This document shows positions 1-6,997 of a DNA stretch of 64,000 nucleotides, one piece after another. Below the pieces are notes generated by a model. It saw nothing but the letters and a program-made list of their open reading frames with translations, did not search any database and had not been told where the DNA came from. This DNA comes from Neisseria sicca (GTDB lineage Bacteria > Pseudomonadota > Gammaproteobacteria > Burkholderiales > Neisseriaceae). Each line of letters opens with the position of its first letter. The stretch's first letter is position 1. The position numbers and the translations under genes were made by a program. The stretch lies in the NCBI RefSeq assembly GCF_003044565.1, contig NZ_POXG01000001.1, positions 1-64,000 of the forward strand. Direction: 5' to 3'.

Positions 1-17
1 AACTGAGCTACCACCGC
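1..17 (-). tRNA. tRNA 5' end, partial (isotype unknown)
   Basis: Read on the minus strand, this begins with a 7-nt acceptor arm (GCGGTGG) followed by TAGCTCAGTT, the conserved U8-A9/D-arm start of a tRNA. The rest, including the anticodon, lies outside the window, so the isotype cannot be read. It lies 32 nt downstream of tRNA-Val on the same strand and is probably co-transcribed with it. Confidence 0.75.
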
Positions 18-21
18 GCAT

Positions 22-39
22 CATTGTTTTGCAACAATG
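22..39 (-). other. Hairpin in the tRNA spacer
   Basis: A perfect 7-bp inverted repeat (CATTGTT / AACAATG, loop TTGC) fills the spacer between the two tRNA genes. It lacks a U tract, so it is more likely an RNA-processing landmark in the tRNA precursor than a terminator. The function is inferred. Confidence 0.4.
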
Positions 40-49
40 AAAGGAAACT

Positions 50-125
50 TGGTGGGTGATGACGGAGTCGAACCGCCGACATTCTGCTTGTAAGGCAGAC
101 GCTCTACCAACTGAGCTAATCACCC
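50..125 (-). tRNA. tRNA-Val (anticodon UAC)
   Basis: A complete 76-nt tRNA. The acceptor stem GGGTGAT pairs with ATCACCC, the D-arm is TAGCTCAGTTGGTAGAGC, the anticodon stem-loop is CTGCC-TTACAAG-CAGA with anticodon TAC (Val), and the T-arm contains GGTTCGACTCC. The CCA end is encoded. It is followed on the same strand by the tRNA that leaves the window at position 1. Confidence 0.93.
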
Positions 126-136
126 GAGAACTTCGG

Positions 137-165
137 ATTAAACCAAAAAACCTCTATTAGGGCAA
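137..165 (-). promoter_or_regulatory. Predicted sigma-70 promoter of the tRNA-Val operon
   Basis: On the minus strand a -35 TTGCCC and a -10 TTTAAT are separated by exactly 17 nt, and the -10 ends 11 nt before the mature tRNA 5' end. Spacing and position fit a tRNA promoter, though both hexamers deviate from consensus. Confidence 0.5.
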
Positions 166-228
166 GCCGTTTGTTTTAAGATAAATATATTTATTTGAAT
201 ATAAATAATAAATAAGTTTAGTATTATC

Positions 229-822
229 TCAATCAAAAATCATATGCCCCAGTTTGTCGGCTTTGGTGTGCAGATACCGTTCGTTTTCCACATTTTCGCC
301 GACATGGAGCGGAATACGTTCGACGACGTTGATGCCTGCATCTTTCAACGTCTGAATTTTTTCGGGATTGTTGGTCAACAGCTTGACCGCGCGGATATTC
401 AGATGGTCGTAGATTTGCTTGGCAAGCGTAAAATCACGTGCATCAACGGGTAGTCCGAGCGCAAGGTTGGCTTCGACCGTATCCATCCCTTCGTCTTGAA
501 GCCGGTAGGCACGGATTTTGTTGATTAAACCGATACCGCGCCCTTCTTGACGCAAATAAACGATGACACCGCGCCCTTCTTGTTGAACCGCTTTCATCGC
601 CGCTTCAAGCTGCGGACCGCAGTCGCATTTTTTGGAAAACAGCGCATCCCCGGTCAAGCATTCGGAATGGATGCGGGTCAGGACAGGGAGGTCGTCTGAA
701 AAATCGCCCATCGTCAAAGCGATATGTTCTTGTCCGCTCGGCTCTTCAAAACCGTGCATAGTGAAGTCGCCCCATTCGGTCGGCAGGCGGCAGGCGGCAA
801 CGAATTTCAAGGTATTATTCAT
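229..822 (-). CDS. ribA: GTP cyclohydrolase II
   Basis: Catalyses the first step of riboflavin synthesis in the cytoplasm, opening GTP to the diamino-pyrimidinone 5'-phosphate with loss of formate and pyrophosphate. The 197-aa protein has the normal length of stand-alone RibA. Visible signatures are the zinc ligands C55, C66 and C68 in [19 protein letters not shown] and the substrate loop QEGRGIGL. The start is an ATG preceded by a GA-rich ribosome site inside the upstream gene, which it overlaps by 8 bp, so the two are translationally coupled. An uptake sequence lies in the coding region and encodes FSDDL. RibB is not in the window. Confidence 0.95.
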   Translation of the reverse strand: MNNTLKFVAACRLPTEWGDFTMHGFEEPSGQEHIALTMGDFSDDLPVLTRIHSECLTGDALFSKKCDCGPQLEAAMKAVQQEGRGVIVYLRQEGRGIGLINKIRAYRLQDEGMDTVEANLALGLPVDARDFTLAKQIYDHLNIRAVKLLTNNPEKIQTLKDAGINVVERIPLHVGENVENERYLHTKADKLGHMIFD

Positions 823-1483
823 GTTCTTCTTCCTTGTCTTCGATGCCTGCCAATGCTTTCAGCGGCTCGGCAAGTGCCAAAGCCAGCGCCGACCAATCCG
901 TTTGGGCTGCTTCATCGGCCTGATCTTTATCGGCAAATTCAGCATGGACCACGCCCAAAACCGTACCGTTTTGAGTAGCGACAGGAATGGACAACTGGCT
1001 TCCACTGCCTTTATTCCTGTCGCCTTGGATTTCGTCCAGCGAAAGCCAATAGGCAATATCGTTGGCAATATTCATCCAGCCGCTCTGCGCCGTACGGCAG
1101 GCAAGGTAAACCGTACCGTTTTCTTCATGCACCGCCAACAGGTTCTCCAAAGGCTCGCCTTGCGCCGAGATACGAACCAGCCTTGCATGTGGTTCACTCG
1201 GAATGTGGATGTAAACCGCCGCGCTTTTGACGGCTGTTGCGCGACTGAATACCGAATCCAGAGCCATGAAAACCTGTTTGAGCAAAACTTCATTTTCCGA
1301 CGTTTCTCCAATATGGTCTGCCAGCTTCCAACCGTCTTCTTCACGCCATAAAACCGAGCGGTCAATCGAAGCATTGCCCATATCCATCACCGTCTTCGCG
1401 GTCAGATAAGCAACACGGAGGTCGTCTGAAGACAGCTTCAAACCCTGTGTCTGTAAAAAATCCTGAATCAGTAAAACGGGCAT
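815..1483 (-). CDS. GAF-like domain protein upstream of ribA
   Basis: A 222-aa soluble protein beginning [11 protein letters not shown]. This start has an AGAGGAAC ribosome site 6 nt upstream, unlike the upstream in-frame ATG at 1561. The region of roughly residues 50-200 reads like a GAF fold: alternating strands, a central [14 protein letters not shown] stretch, and [20 protein letters not shown] near the end. No output domain, membrane segment or catalytic motif is seen. GAF domains bind small molecules or sense redox/nucleotides, but the ligand here is unknown. The overlap with ribA suggests a link to riboflavin supply, which is inference only. The acidic tail DKEEEHE encodes the ribA ribosome site. 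Confidence 0.6.
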   Translation of the reverse strand: MPVLLIQDFLQTQGLKLSSDDLRVAYLTAKTVMDMGNASIDRSVLWREEDGWKLADHIGETSENEVLLKQVFMALDSVFSRATAVKSAAVYIHIPSEPHARLVRISAQGEPLENLLAVHEENGTVYLACRTAQSGWMNIANDIAYWLSLDEIQGDRNKGSGSQLSIPVATQNGTVLGVVHAEFADKDQADEAAQTDWSALALALAEPLKALAGIEDKEEEHE

Positions 1484-1572
1484 GATGTTCCTCTTTGATA
1501 TTAGTGTGTTCCGGCAGATAACCGACCTACCATTATATCGGTCGGAATAAAGCAATTTCAAGCCAAAGATTG

Positions 1573-1601
1573 TTTGCAGAGCAGGATACTTTGTGTATAA
1601 T
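1573..1601 (+). promoter_or_regulatory. tRNA-Leu promoter
   Basis: A perfect -10 TATAAT (1596-1601) lies 17 nt after a TTTGCA -35 (1573-1578). The -10 ends 15 nt before the tRNA 5' base. Confidence 0.7.
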
Positions 1602-1616
1602 CCCCAGTTTCATCAC

Positions 1617-1701
1617 GCGGACGTGGCGAAATTGGTAGACGCACCAGATTTAGGTTCTGGCGCCGAGAGGTGTGAGAGTTCGAGTCTCTCCGTCCGCACC
1701 A
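1617..1701 (+). tRNA. tRNA-Leu (anticodon UAG), island integration site
   Basis: An 85-nt class II tRNA with the acceptor stem GCGGACG/CGTCCGC, the anticodon loop TTTAGGT (anticodon TAG, Leu), a long variable arm typical of Leu, the T-arm GTTCGAGTCTC and an encoded CCA. Its last 23 nt recur at 11341, marking it as the attachment site of the island that follows. Integration leaves the tRNA intact at the left end. Confidence 0.95.
1679..1701 (+). other. attL: 3' end of tRNA-Leu
   Basis: This 23-bp tRNA-Leu tail is repeated at 11341-11362 with a single C missing (CCGTCCGCACCA versus CCGTCGCACCA). Tyrosine integrases of the P4 type commonly recombine at such T-arm/acceptor sequences. It marks the left island boundary. 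Confidence 0.85.
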
Positions 1702-1703
1702 CC

Positions 1704-1729
1704 TAACCCCTTTCAGGGGTTATTTTTTT
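1704..1729 (+). terminator. Terminator after tRNA-Leu, supplied by the island
   Basis: Stem AACCCC-TTTC-AGGGGTT followed by a T-rich tract. It lies inside the island, so the integrated element provides the tRNA with its present terminator; the terminator beyond attR (11416-11447) is likely the original one. Confidence 0.75.
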
Positions 1730-1847
1730 GTCTAATCAAATCTAATGCAGTAATCAAGATTCAATACTGGTAAGGCTTTCAGGCTAATAACCCCCTTGCC
1801 AAGTGTCTAAATACCTCCAATGCCGTATAATTGAATAAACCAAAATA

Positions 1848-1898
1848 TGGGGGTATGATTTGGGGAATCTGACAACACCCCCTAAAAACATACCCCCA
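1848..1898. promoter_or_regulatory. Candidate integrase arm sites, left end
   Basis: TGGGGGTAT occurs at 1848-1856 and inverted at 1890-1898, just before the integrase start. The same 9-mer recurs at 11279-11287 with a near copy at 11267, next to attR. Its restriction to the two ends suggests arm-type sites for the integrase N-terminal domain or autoregulatory sites. Inferred from repetition only. Confidence 0.45.
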
Positions 1899-3122
1899 AT
1901 GCCCCTGAACGACCGCCAAATCAAAGCCGCCAAGCCGTCTGATACTGGAAAGAAAGCCAAGTTATTTGACGGGGGCGGCCTGTATCTTGAAGTTACCCCA
2001 GCGGGCGGAAAAGTATTCCGCCTGAAATACCGTATAGATGGCAAAGAGAAAACTCTCACTATCGGGAAATATCCGACCATTTCACTGGTAGAAGCCCGCC
2101 AAGCCGCCGAAAACGCCCGCCGCATGATTGCACAAGAGCAAGACCCATCAGCAATGAAGCAACAGGCCAAACAGGAGCGCAAAACGGCCTTACTGAATAC
2201 CTTTGCCAACGTTACCAAAGCATGGCATGAGAAAACCACCAAGCGCAAAAGCTGGAAGCCTAATCATGCCGCCCGTGTTTTGCGGTACTTTGAAACAGAT
2301 GTTTTCCCTATTATTGGGGAAACGCCTATAAACAAAATCGGGAAAAAAGAGATAAAGGCCGTATTGGATAAAGTAACAGAGCGGGGCGTATCTGAAACCG
2401 CCGAAAAAATCAGGCAATGGATAGGCGCGGTGTTTACCTATGCCGGTTATGAAGAATTGACCGACCGAAACCCTGCCGCGTTACTGAAAGGCTATATAGA
2501 GCCAACAGAAAGCAAAAGAATGCCCGCCCTACCCCGTGAAGAATTGCCGGAGTTTTACCGCCGCCTGATACTGGCAGATTGTGAGCAACAAAACAGAATT
2601 TGCGTAATGTTGATTATGCTTTGCTTTGCCCGAAACAAAGAGATACGCGGCGGCCAATGGCAGGAAATCGACTTTAAGCGCAAAACATGGACGATTCCCG
2701 CTAATCGTATGAAACGGCCACGAGAGCACACAATCCCCTTGTCTGATTGGGCGATTGAGCTATTAAACGAACTACACGCCATAACCGGCGAAACACCCTT
2801 TCTATTTCCAAGCCCTAAATCCAAAACTGGTTACATTAGCGAAAATACAGCGGGCAAAATCATCAACAGCATGGGCTATTACGGGATAGCCACCCCGCAT
2901 GGTTTCCGCTCGCTTGCAAGCAGCGTTTTGAATGAACAAGGCTTCAACCCTGACGCGATAGAACGGCAGCTTGCCCACATTGAAAACAACAAAATCCGCG
3001 CCGCCTACAACCGCGCCGATTATCTGAACGAGCGCAAAGAGTTTATGCAATGGTATAGCGACTTTTTGCGGGAACGGTATAACCAAGCATTGCAACTGAT
3101 CCGAGATGGTAAGACTGATTAG
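1899..3122 (+). CDS. int: Tyrosine integrase, P4/DUF4102 type
   Basis: A site-specific recombinase that inserts and excises the island at tRNA-Leu. From the chosen ATG (MPLNDRQIKAAKPSD, the usual start of this family) it is 407 aa; a TTG 39 bp upstream is the alternative. The N-terminal arm-binding domain spans about 1-90 (FDGGGLYLEV, LTIGKYPTISL), the core-binding region about 100-195 and the catalytic domain about 205-390. Visible catalytic residues are Arg in NKEIRGG (about R250), H334 and R337 in HGFR, H360 in LAHIE and the nucleophile Y370 in RAAYNRADY. The set is complete, so the protein looks active. It reads away from the tRNA, as in P4 relatives. Confidence 0.95.
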   Translation: MPLNDRQIKAAKPSDTGKKAKLFDGGGLYLEVTPAGGKVFRLKYRIDGKEKTLTIGKYPTISLVEARQAAENARRMIAQEQDPSAMKQQAKQERKTALLNTFANVTKAWHEKTTKRKSWKPNHAARVLRYFETDVFPIIGETPINKIGKKEIKAVLDKVTERGVSETAEKIRQWIGAVFTYAGYEELTDRNPAALLKGYIEPTESKRMPALPREELPEFYRRLILADCEQQNRICVMLIMLCFARNKEIRGGQWQEIDFKRKTWTIPANRMKRPREHTIPLSDWAIELLNELHAITGETPFLFPSPKSKTGYISENTAGKIINSMGYYGIATPHGFRSLASSVLNEQGFNPDAIERQLAHIENNKIRAAYNRADYLNERKEFMQWYSDFLRERYNQALQLIRDGKTD

Positions 3123-3206
3123 AGGTCGTCTGAAAATATCTACTTCGAGTTTCGGAGTGTTTTTTATAAGACTGAAAAATAGTATAGGAATTTATAAGAG
3201 GTAAAA

Positions 3207-3998
3207 ATGGCTTGGAGACTATATTACACGCTTGAAGAAGCGGCAGAAAAGTTAGGTAGGGAGTTTAACGATACCTACACAGCAAATGACCTAATACATT
3301 ATGCGGCTATTGGTTTAGTTGAGTTATATATAAATGGGATTGGACGTAAATATTATTTTGCAAAGAGACCATTTTATGATTTGACGTATGACGAAGAAGA
3401 AAAAGGGAAATATGCGGAATTACCCGAAGACTTAATATATGGAGGAGACTTCATCCCTATGACACAATTTGATGCGATGTGTTTCGAGGGAGGAACGGAA
3501 TATATAGAAATAAAACATGTGGATAAATTAGCCGTCATAGATATTCATGGAGAACTGGGGAAAATCTATGCTGAATCTTCTTCTGAGTGGAAAGACCTTG
3601 AAACATTAGTGTATTGCCTCATCCCGAATGAGTTACTAGGAAATCTATTTCAAATTTCATCAGAGGACGAACCAACAAAACGAGAAGAAATAGACAAACC
3701 TGAAAATGTAATCAGAGTAAAAAGGCATGATTTGTGCATTTTACAAGATGATTTAACCATACTGCGTCAGGAATTGGCATACAGAATTAAAGGTAAGAAA
3801 GTAAAAGAAGTAAATGACAAAAAATCGTTACTCAACATCATATCAGCCCTGAAAGATACGCTAATTGACAAAGGAGTCTATAAGAACCAAGCTGGAATTA
3901 TCGAATATTTGGCAAATGAAGCAGAAGGTTACGGATTATCTGAAGCCAATCTGAAAGCCAAATTTGCAGAAGCGAACAAGCTGAAAAAGTCTAATTAA
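3207..3998 (+). CDS. Unknown protein, probable island cargo
   Basis: A 263-aa protein with no assignable function, preceded by a good ribosome site (AAGAGG). The N-terminus (YTLEEAAEKLG...YTANDLIHYAAIGLVELY) resembles a winged-helix/excisionase-like DNA-binding start. The C-terminus (KSLLNIISALKDTLIDKGVYKNQAGIIEYL) is a helical module I associate from memory with integrase-adjacent proteins of proteobacterial islands. It has no signal peptide or membrane segment. It is visibly more AT-rich than its neighbours and is bounded by a strong terminator, so it is a separate unit. The position between int and alpA is where satellites often carry accessory genes. A regulatory or anti-phage role is possible but unproven. 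Confidence 0.6.
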   Translation: MAWRLYYTLEEAAEKLGREFNDTYTANDLIHYAAIGLVELYINGIGRKYYFAKRPFYDLTYDEEEKGKYAELPEDLIYGGDFIPMTQFDAMCFEGGTEYIEIKHVDKLAVIDIHGELGKIYAESSSEWKDLETLVYCLIPNELLGNLFQISSEDEPTKREEIDKPENVIRVKRHDLCILQDDLTILRQELAYRIKGKKVKEVNDKKSLLNIISALKDTLIDKGVYKNQAGIIEYLANEAEGYGLSEANLKAKFAEANKLKKSN

Positions 3999-4023
3999 AC
4001 TTGGAAAAGTCTAATTGTACTGA

Positions 4024-4052
4024 AGCCGCCCACATGGGCGGCTATATTTTTG
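4024..4052 (+). terminator. Rho-independent terminator
   Basis: Stem AGCCGCCC-ACAT-GGGCGGCT followed by ATATTTTTG. It closes the 3207-3998 gene and separates it from alpA. Confidence 0.85.
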
Positions 4053-4088
4053 CCTGTCATATAACCCCGACTAAGAAAGGCAAAGCAT

Positions 4089-4301
4089 ATGAATACTGTA
4101 TTACGAGTAAACGATACCGCCCGCGTTATGGGTGTTTCACGGGCGACTATTTGGAATTGGGCAAACCCTAAGAGCCGCCATCACCGCCCTGATTTTCCTA
4201 AGCCTATCAAACTTTCCGAAAATATTACCGGCTGGCTTTCTAGTGAGATTGAAGAGTATCTCGGCAAACTAGCAGCCAAACGCGAAGAGCAGGCAAATTG
4301 A
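4089..4301 (+). CDS. alpA: AlpA-family transcriptional regulator
   Basis: A 70-aa protein with the MerR-like helix-turn-helix of AlpA regulators: VNDTARVMGVSRATIWNWA (HTH), then FPKPIKLSENITGWLSSEIEEYL, the wing with the usual GW-x-xx-E-I signature. AlpA proteins activate or repress satellite genes and integrase/excision; in Gram-negative PICIs an AlpA activator is induced by the helper phage. It is preceded by AAGAAAGG and followed in the same direction by the HTH protein at 4366. It is one of the diagnostic genes of this island. Confidence 0.85.
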   Translation: MNTVLRVNDTARVMGVSRATIWNWANPKSRHHRPDFPKPIKLSENITGWLSSEIEEYLGKLAAKREEQAN

Positions 4302-4365
4302 TTTATCAGGCGCAAAACAAATGCCGCCTGAACGGACATTCAGACGGCGGAAAGGATTATTAAGC

Positions 4366-4605
4366 ATGAGCAGCTATTCTACCAACGGCAAGGCAAAAAC
4401 GCCAAGCCAAAAAGAGCGCGTTTTATCCCGATTGAAACAGGGCAGCGTTACATCATGGGAGCTTACCCAAATGGGGATATTGGGCTACAACACGCGCATC
4501 ATGGAGCTTCGCAGGGCGGGGCATGACATCGTTACCGTGATGGAAGAAGTAACAAACCAATTCGGGGAAACCGTGAAACGCGGTCGGTTCGTATTAATCA
4601 ATTAA
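4366..4605 (+). CDS. Small helix-turn-helix protein (HTH_39-like)
   Basis: A 79-aa protein; the ATG at 4366 is preferred because AAAGGA lies 9 nt upstream. The region KERVLSRLKQGSVTSWELTQ plus GYNTRIMELRRAGHDIVTVM is a winged helix of the type found in phage and island proteins, with a predicted beta wing at the C-terminus (KRGRFVLIN). It probably binds DNA and regulates island transcription or replication. The target is unknown. It lies 16 nt upstream of the coiled-coil gene. Confidence 0.7.
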   Translation: MSSYSTNGKAKTPSQKERVLSRLKQGSVTSWELTQMGILGYNTRIMELRRAGHDIVTVMEEVTNQFGETVKRGRFVLIN

Positions 4606-4621
4606 ATCAGGAGCTTTAACA

Positions 4622-5320
4622 ATGAATATCGAATATACAAAGACAACTTTTGAGACCCGTCAAAAGTTACTGAAAGAAGAAGAGGACAAATGCAGCGAAC
4701 TGACCGCCCAAATTGAAGCGGCGGAAGCTGGTGTTACAGAAGCGCAGGCGGTGATCAATGAATTTGCAGGGTTGCGAAACAGACGCAAAGGCATATTTGC
4801 AAATTTGTTGAAAATGGGCAAACCGACAAACAGCGAAGAAGCCAAAGGGCTTGATTCAGAGATTGCCGCCAAACGTGAAGAAGCAGACCGCGCCGCCGAT
4901 ATGCTGGAAGCGCAAAAAGAACTGCTGGAAAGCCTTTTTGATGAACGCCTCCAACATCTGAACCGCATTTCAGAGCTTCGCAATTTATTGTCCGTTTCCC
5001 GATATGAGCTGTTTATCGCCGATATAGAAGAAACCCACTTGCCCGAATATTTGGAAGCCGCGCGCGCCTATGCCAATGCCGCCGCGAAATTGGTGGGGAT
5101 CGGTAAAGCCGCCGTTGAGATGAAAACGAAGCTACAAGAAAACGGTTTGCGGGTTGATTGCCCGTCTTACGGGCAATCCCTGCCAAATCGAATCATTGAT
5201 TTACGTTTGCCGGGCTTCTTCAACATGATGGACGGTACAGGCGGAGAAGAAAACGCTATTTTCGACATCTTGGAAGACATGGAGAAAGAAAAAGAAGCGG
5301 CTTTGGACAATTTGAAATAG
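4622..5320 (+). CDS. Coiled-coil protein of unknown function
   Basis: A 232-aa cytoplasmic protein preceded by AGGAGC. Residues 10-130 are strongly helical with heptad-like Glu/Lys/Leu spacing (EEDKCSELTAQIEAAEAGV, EEADRAADMLEAQKELLES), interrupted by a basic patch (RNRRKGIF) near residue 55. The C-terminal 50 residues contain a possible globular part (IIDLRLPGFFNMMDG) and an acidic end. No family is recognised. Immediately upstream of terS, it may have a role in packaging, such as capsid-size redirection or scaffolding; this rests only on position and coiled-coil character. Confidence 0.6.
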   Translation: MNIEYTKTTFETRQKLLKEEEDKCSELTAQIEAAEAGVTEAQAVINEFAGLRNRRKGIFANLLKMGKPTNSEEAKGLDSEIAAKREEADRAADMLEAQKELLESLFDERLQHLNRISELRNLLSVSRYELFIADIEETHLPEYLEAARAYANAAAKLVGIGKAAVEMKTKLQENGLRVDCPSYGQSLPNRIIDLRLPGFFNMMDGTGGEENAIFDILEDMEKEKEAALDNLK

Positions 5321-5388
5321 CAACACTCAAACAGCCGCCCAAAGGCAGAAAAATCGCTATTGGGCGGCGTTCTGAAAGGATTAAGGAC

Positions 5389-5928
5389 ATGACCCCGAAA
5401 CAAGAACAGTTTGCCCGTCTGTATGTGGAAACGGGCAATGCGAGCGCAGCATATCGGCAAATCTACAACACCGACAACATGAAGCCCGAAACGGTAACGA
5501 ATGAAGCCTATAAGCTGCTTCAAAACCCCGATATTTCCGCGATGGTGGACGGCTTAAAGGAAGAAGCGCGGCAACGACACGCGGTAACGGTGGGCGACCT
5601 GTTGCACGAATTGGAACAGGCACGGGCGGCGGCACTGGCAGCCCCTACCCCGCAAAGCAGCGCGGCGGTATCGGCAACGATGGGCAAGGCAAAAATGCTG
5701 GGCTTGCTGGTGGATAAGGCGGAAATCAAGGCAGAGGCGGAAGTCAGCACGAAACAGGAAAAATACACCCCGCCGTTAACGGACGATGAAATGAGGCAAG
5801 TCATGGAAGATTTTTTTCACAAGCCATACAGTGAAATCACGCTTAAGGACATCATCGGAACCGTTGGAGAAAATACGGAACGCATCGGGTATGCAATAAC
5901 CATGATTATCGTGGATAAAAAAATTTAG
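5389..5928 (+). CDS. Phage terminase small subunit (TerS)
   Basis: A 179-aa protein of the Terminase_2 family. It opens MTPKQEQFARLYVETGNASAAYRQ, the typical DNA-binding HTH of TerS, followed by a helical oligomerisation region (QRHAVTVGDLLHELEQARAAAL, AAVSATMGKAKMLGLLVDK). TerS recognises the pac or cos site and recruits the large subunit. No large terminase is nearby; lone satellite TerS proteins combine with helper-phage TerL to redirect packaging. The ribosome site is AAGGATTAAGGAC. The last 30 residues (IIGTVGENTERIGYAITMIIVDKKI) do not look typical and may be divergent. Confidence 0.85.
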   Translation: MTPKQEQFARLYVETGNASAAYRQIYNTDNMKPETVTNEAYKLLQNPDISAMVDGLKEEARQRHAVTVGDLLHELEQARAAALAAPTPQSSAAVSATMGKAKMLGLLVDKAEIKAEAEVSTKQEKYTPPLTDDEMRQVMEDFFHKPYSEITLKDIIGTVGENTERIGYAITMIIVDKKI

Positions 5929-6007
5929 CCGCCTGATGCAAAAATCATTTGACAAATCGAGCCTTGAGAATCAGAATCTTGGTTCTCTCTCAAATACAGT
6001 TAGCCCA

Positions 6008-6035
6008 AATCAGCAGGGTAAACGCTGATTTTTTA
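6008..6035 (+). terminator. Terminator after terS
   Basis: AATCAGC and GCTGATT form a 7-bp stem with a 9-nt loop followed by TTTTAT. The 6036-6212 stretch beyond it holds an uptake sequence, two adjacent GGTAAC units (6119-6130) resembling the origin repeats, and the presumed promoter of the replication block. Confidence 0.75.
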
Positions 6036-6212
6036 TCGCCAAAATTCTTTTACGGGCGTTTGCGATGTTATTAAACGTTAACATTTCAGACGACCTATCA
6101 CGAGTTATGGCGGTGTGTGGTAACGGTAACGTCCACGCCTGACTAACTGCAGGAGAGAGCACCGCCCCCTTATTTGGGCTTCTCAAATCTCAAACAGTTA
6201 GGAGCATTTCAA

Positions 6213-6464
6213 ATGCAATCTTCAAATTCTATCCAAATCCAAGACGTTCAATCCCCATCAGAACAAGGCTTTTGCGCCGTCGTCCACGAACCGACTGCGT
6301 ATTTAGCCGATATTGACGTTCATTCATGTACCGCCCGCCGTTTGGGTATCTATCCATCACACGCCGCCGCCGTTGCCGCCTGTCGGTCGTTTATTGCTTC
6401 ACTTTCAGACGACCTAAAAGCATGGGCTGCTTACAGCGTAACGACAGCCGAACAAATCCGCTAA
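6213..6464 (+). CDS. Small unknown island protein
   Basis: An 83-aa protein starting at the ATG with TTAGGAGC upstream; the in-frame upstream start has no ribosome site. It contains a domain-like stretch GFCAVVHEPTAYLADIDVHSCTARRLGIYPSHAAAVAACRSF and an uptake sequence that encodes SLSDDLK. The pattern suggests a compact alpha/beta fold. No family is recognised. It is first in the block leading to the primase, so a role in replication control is possible. Confidence 0.55.
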   Translation: MQSSNSIQIQDVQSPSEQGFCAVVHEPTAYLADIDVHSCTARRLGIYPSHAAAVAACRSFIASLSDDLKAWAAYSVTTAEQIR

Positions 6465-6599
6465 ATCCCTGAAAAACACCCGCCTTTATGCCGCCCGTTT
6501 TGGACGGCATAAGGCAAACTTCGCCCTAGTGTTTTCATAAGTATTTGATTTTTCGATATTTGATATTTTTGGTGCGCTGGGCATGGAGGACATGAAAAC

Positions 6600-6815
6600 A
6601 TGAAACAGACTGATAAAAACGACCGTTTCCGCCGCTATTTCAACCGCGCTTTGCTGGTGTTTTGGGTGTTGTTGACGGCTTTGGCAATCCGAGCCTGTAA
6701 CCAGCCCGCCCATGCAGAAACGGAGCAGGCAATCACGGCAACCCCGACCATATGGGAGACCGACCCGATGGCGGGGGTAGTTTTAGAACCTGTAACAGAG
6801 GAGGCGCGGCAATGA
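6600..6815 (+). CDS. Small membrane or exported protein
   Basis: A 71-aa protein with a basic N-terminus (KQTDKNDRFRRYFNR), a hydrophobic helix (ALLVFWVLLTALAIRA, about 18-33) and a short acidic tail; QPAHAETE could be a signal-peptidase site. The ribosome site TGGAGGA fits this ATG; an earlier ATG gives only a 3-codon peptide. It overlaps the next gene by ATGA and so starts a coupled string ending with the helicase. Phage analogues include spanin-like and superinfection-exclusion proteins, but no assignment is justified. Confidence 0.6.
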   Translation: MKQTDKNDRFRRYFNRALLVFWVLLTALAIRACNQPAHAETEQAITATPTIWETDPMAGVVLEPVTEEARQ

Positions 6816-6997
6816 AGACCATCACGGAGAAGCTGGCAAACCAGCTAAACAGCAAAGAGAAGGCAATCGCAGCGGTGGACGTTTTGACCGCCGTCTTGCT
6901 GATTGTGAACGACGGAGCAAGCCGAAAAGCCGCGATTAATACCGTAGCAGCCATAGCGCGTGAAGCGATGGACAGATATGGGGAGGCAGAACAATGA
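6812..6997 (+). CDS. Small unknown protein coupled to the primase
   Basis: A 61-aa protein, MKTITEKLANQLNSKEKA onward, with the ribosome site GAGGAGG. It shares ATGA overlaps with both neighbours (6812-6815 and 6994-6997). It is mostly helical with an Ala/Val-rich centre (VDVLTAVLLIVNDGASRKAAINTVAAI) and an acidic end. No family is recognised; tight coupling to the primase argues for a replication-associated role. Confidence 0.55.
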   Translation: MKTITEKLANQLNSKEKAIAAVDVLTAVLLIVNDGASRKAAINTVAAIAREAMDRYGEAEQ

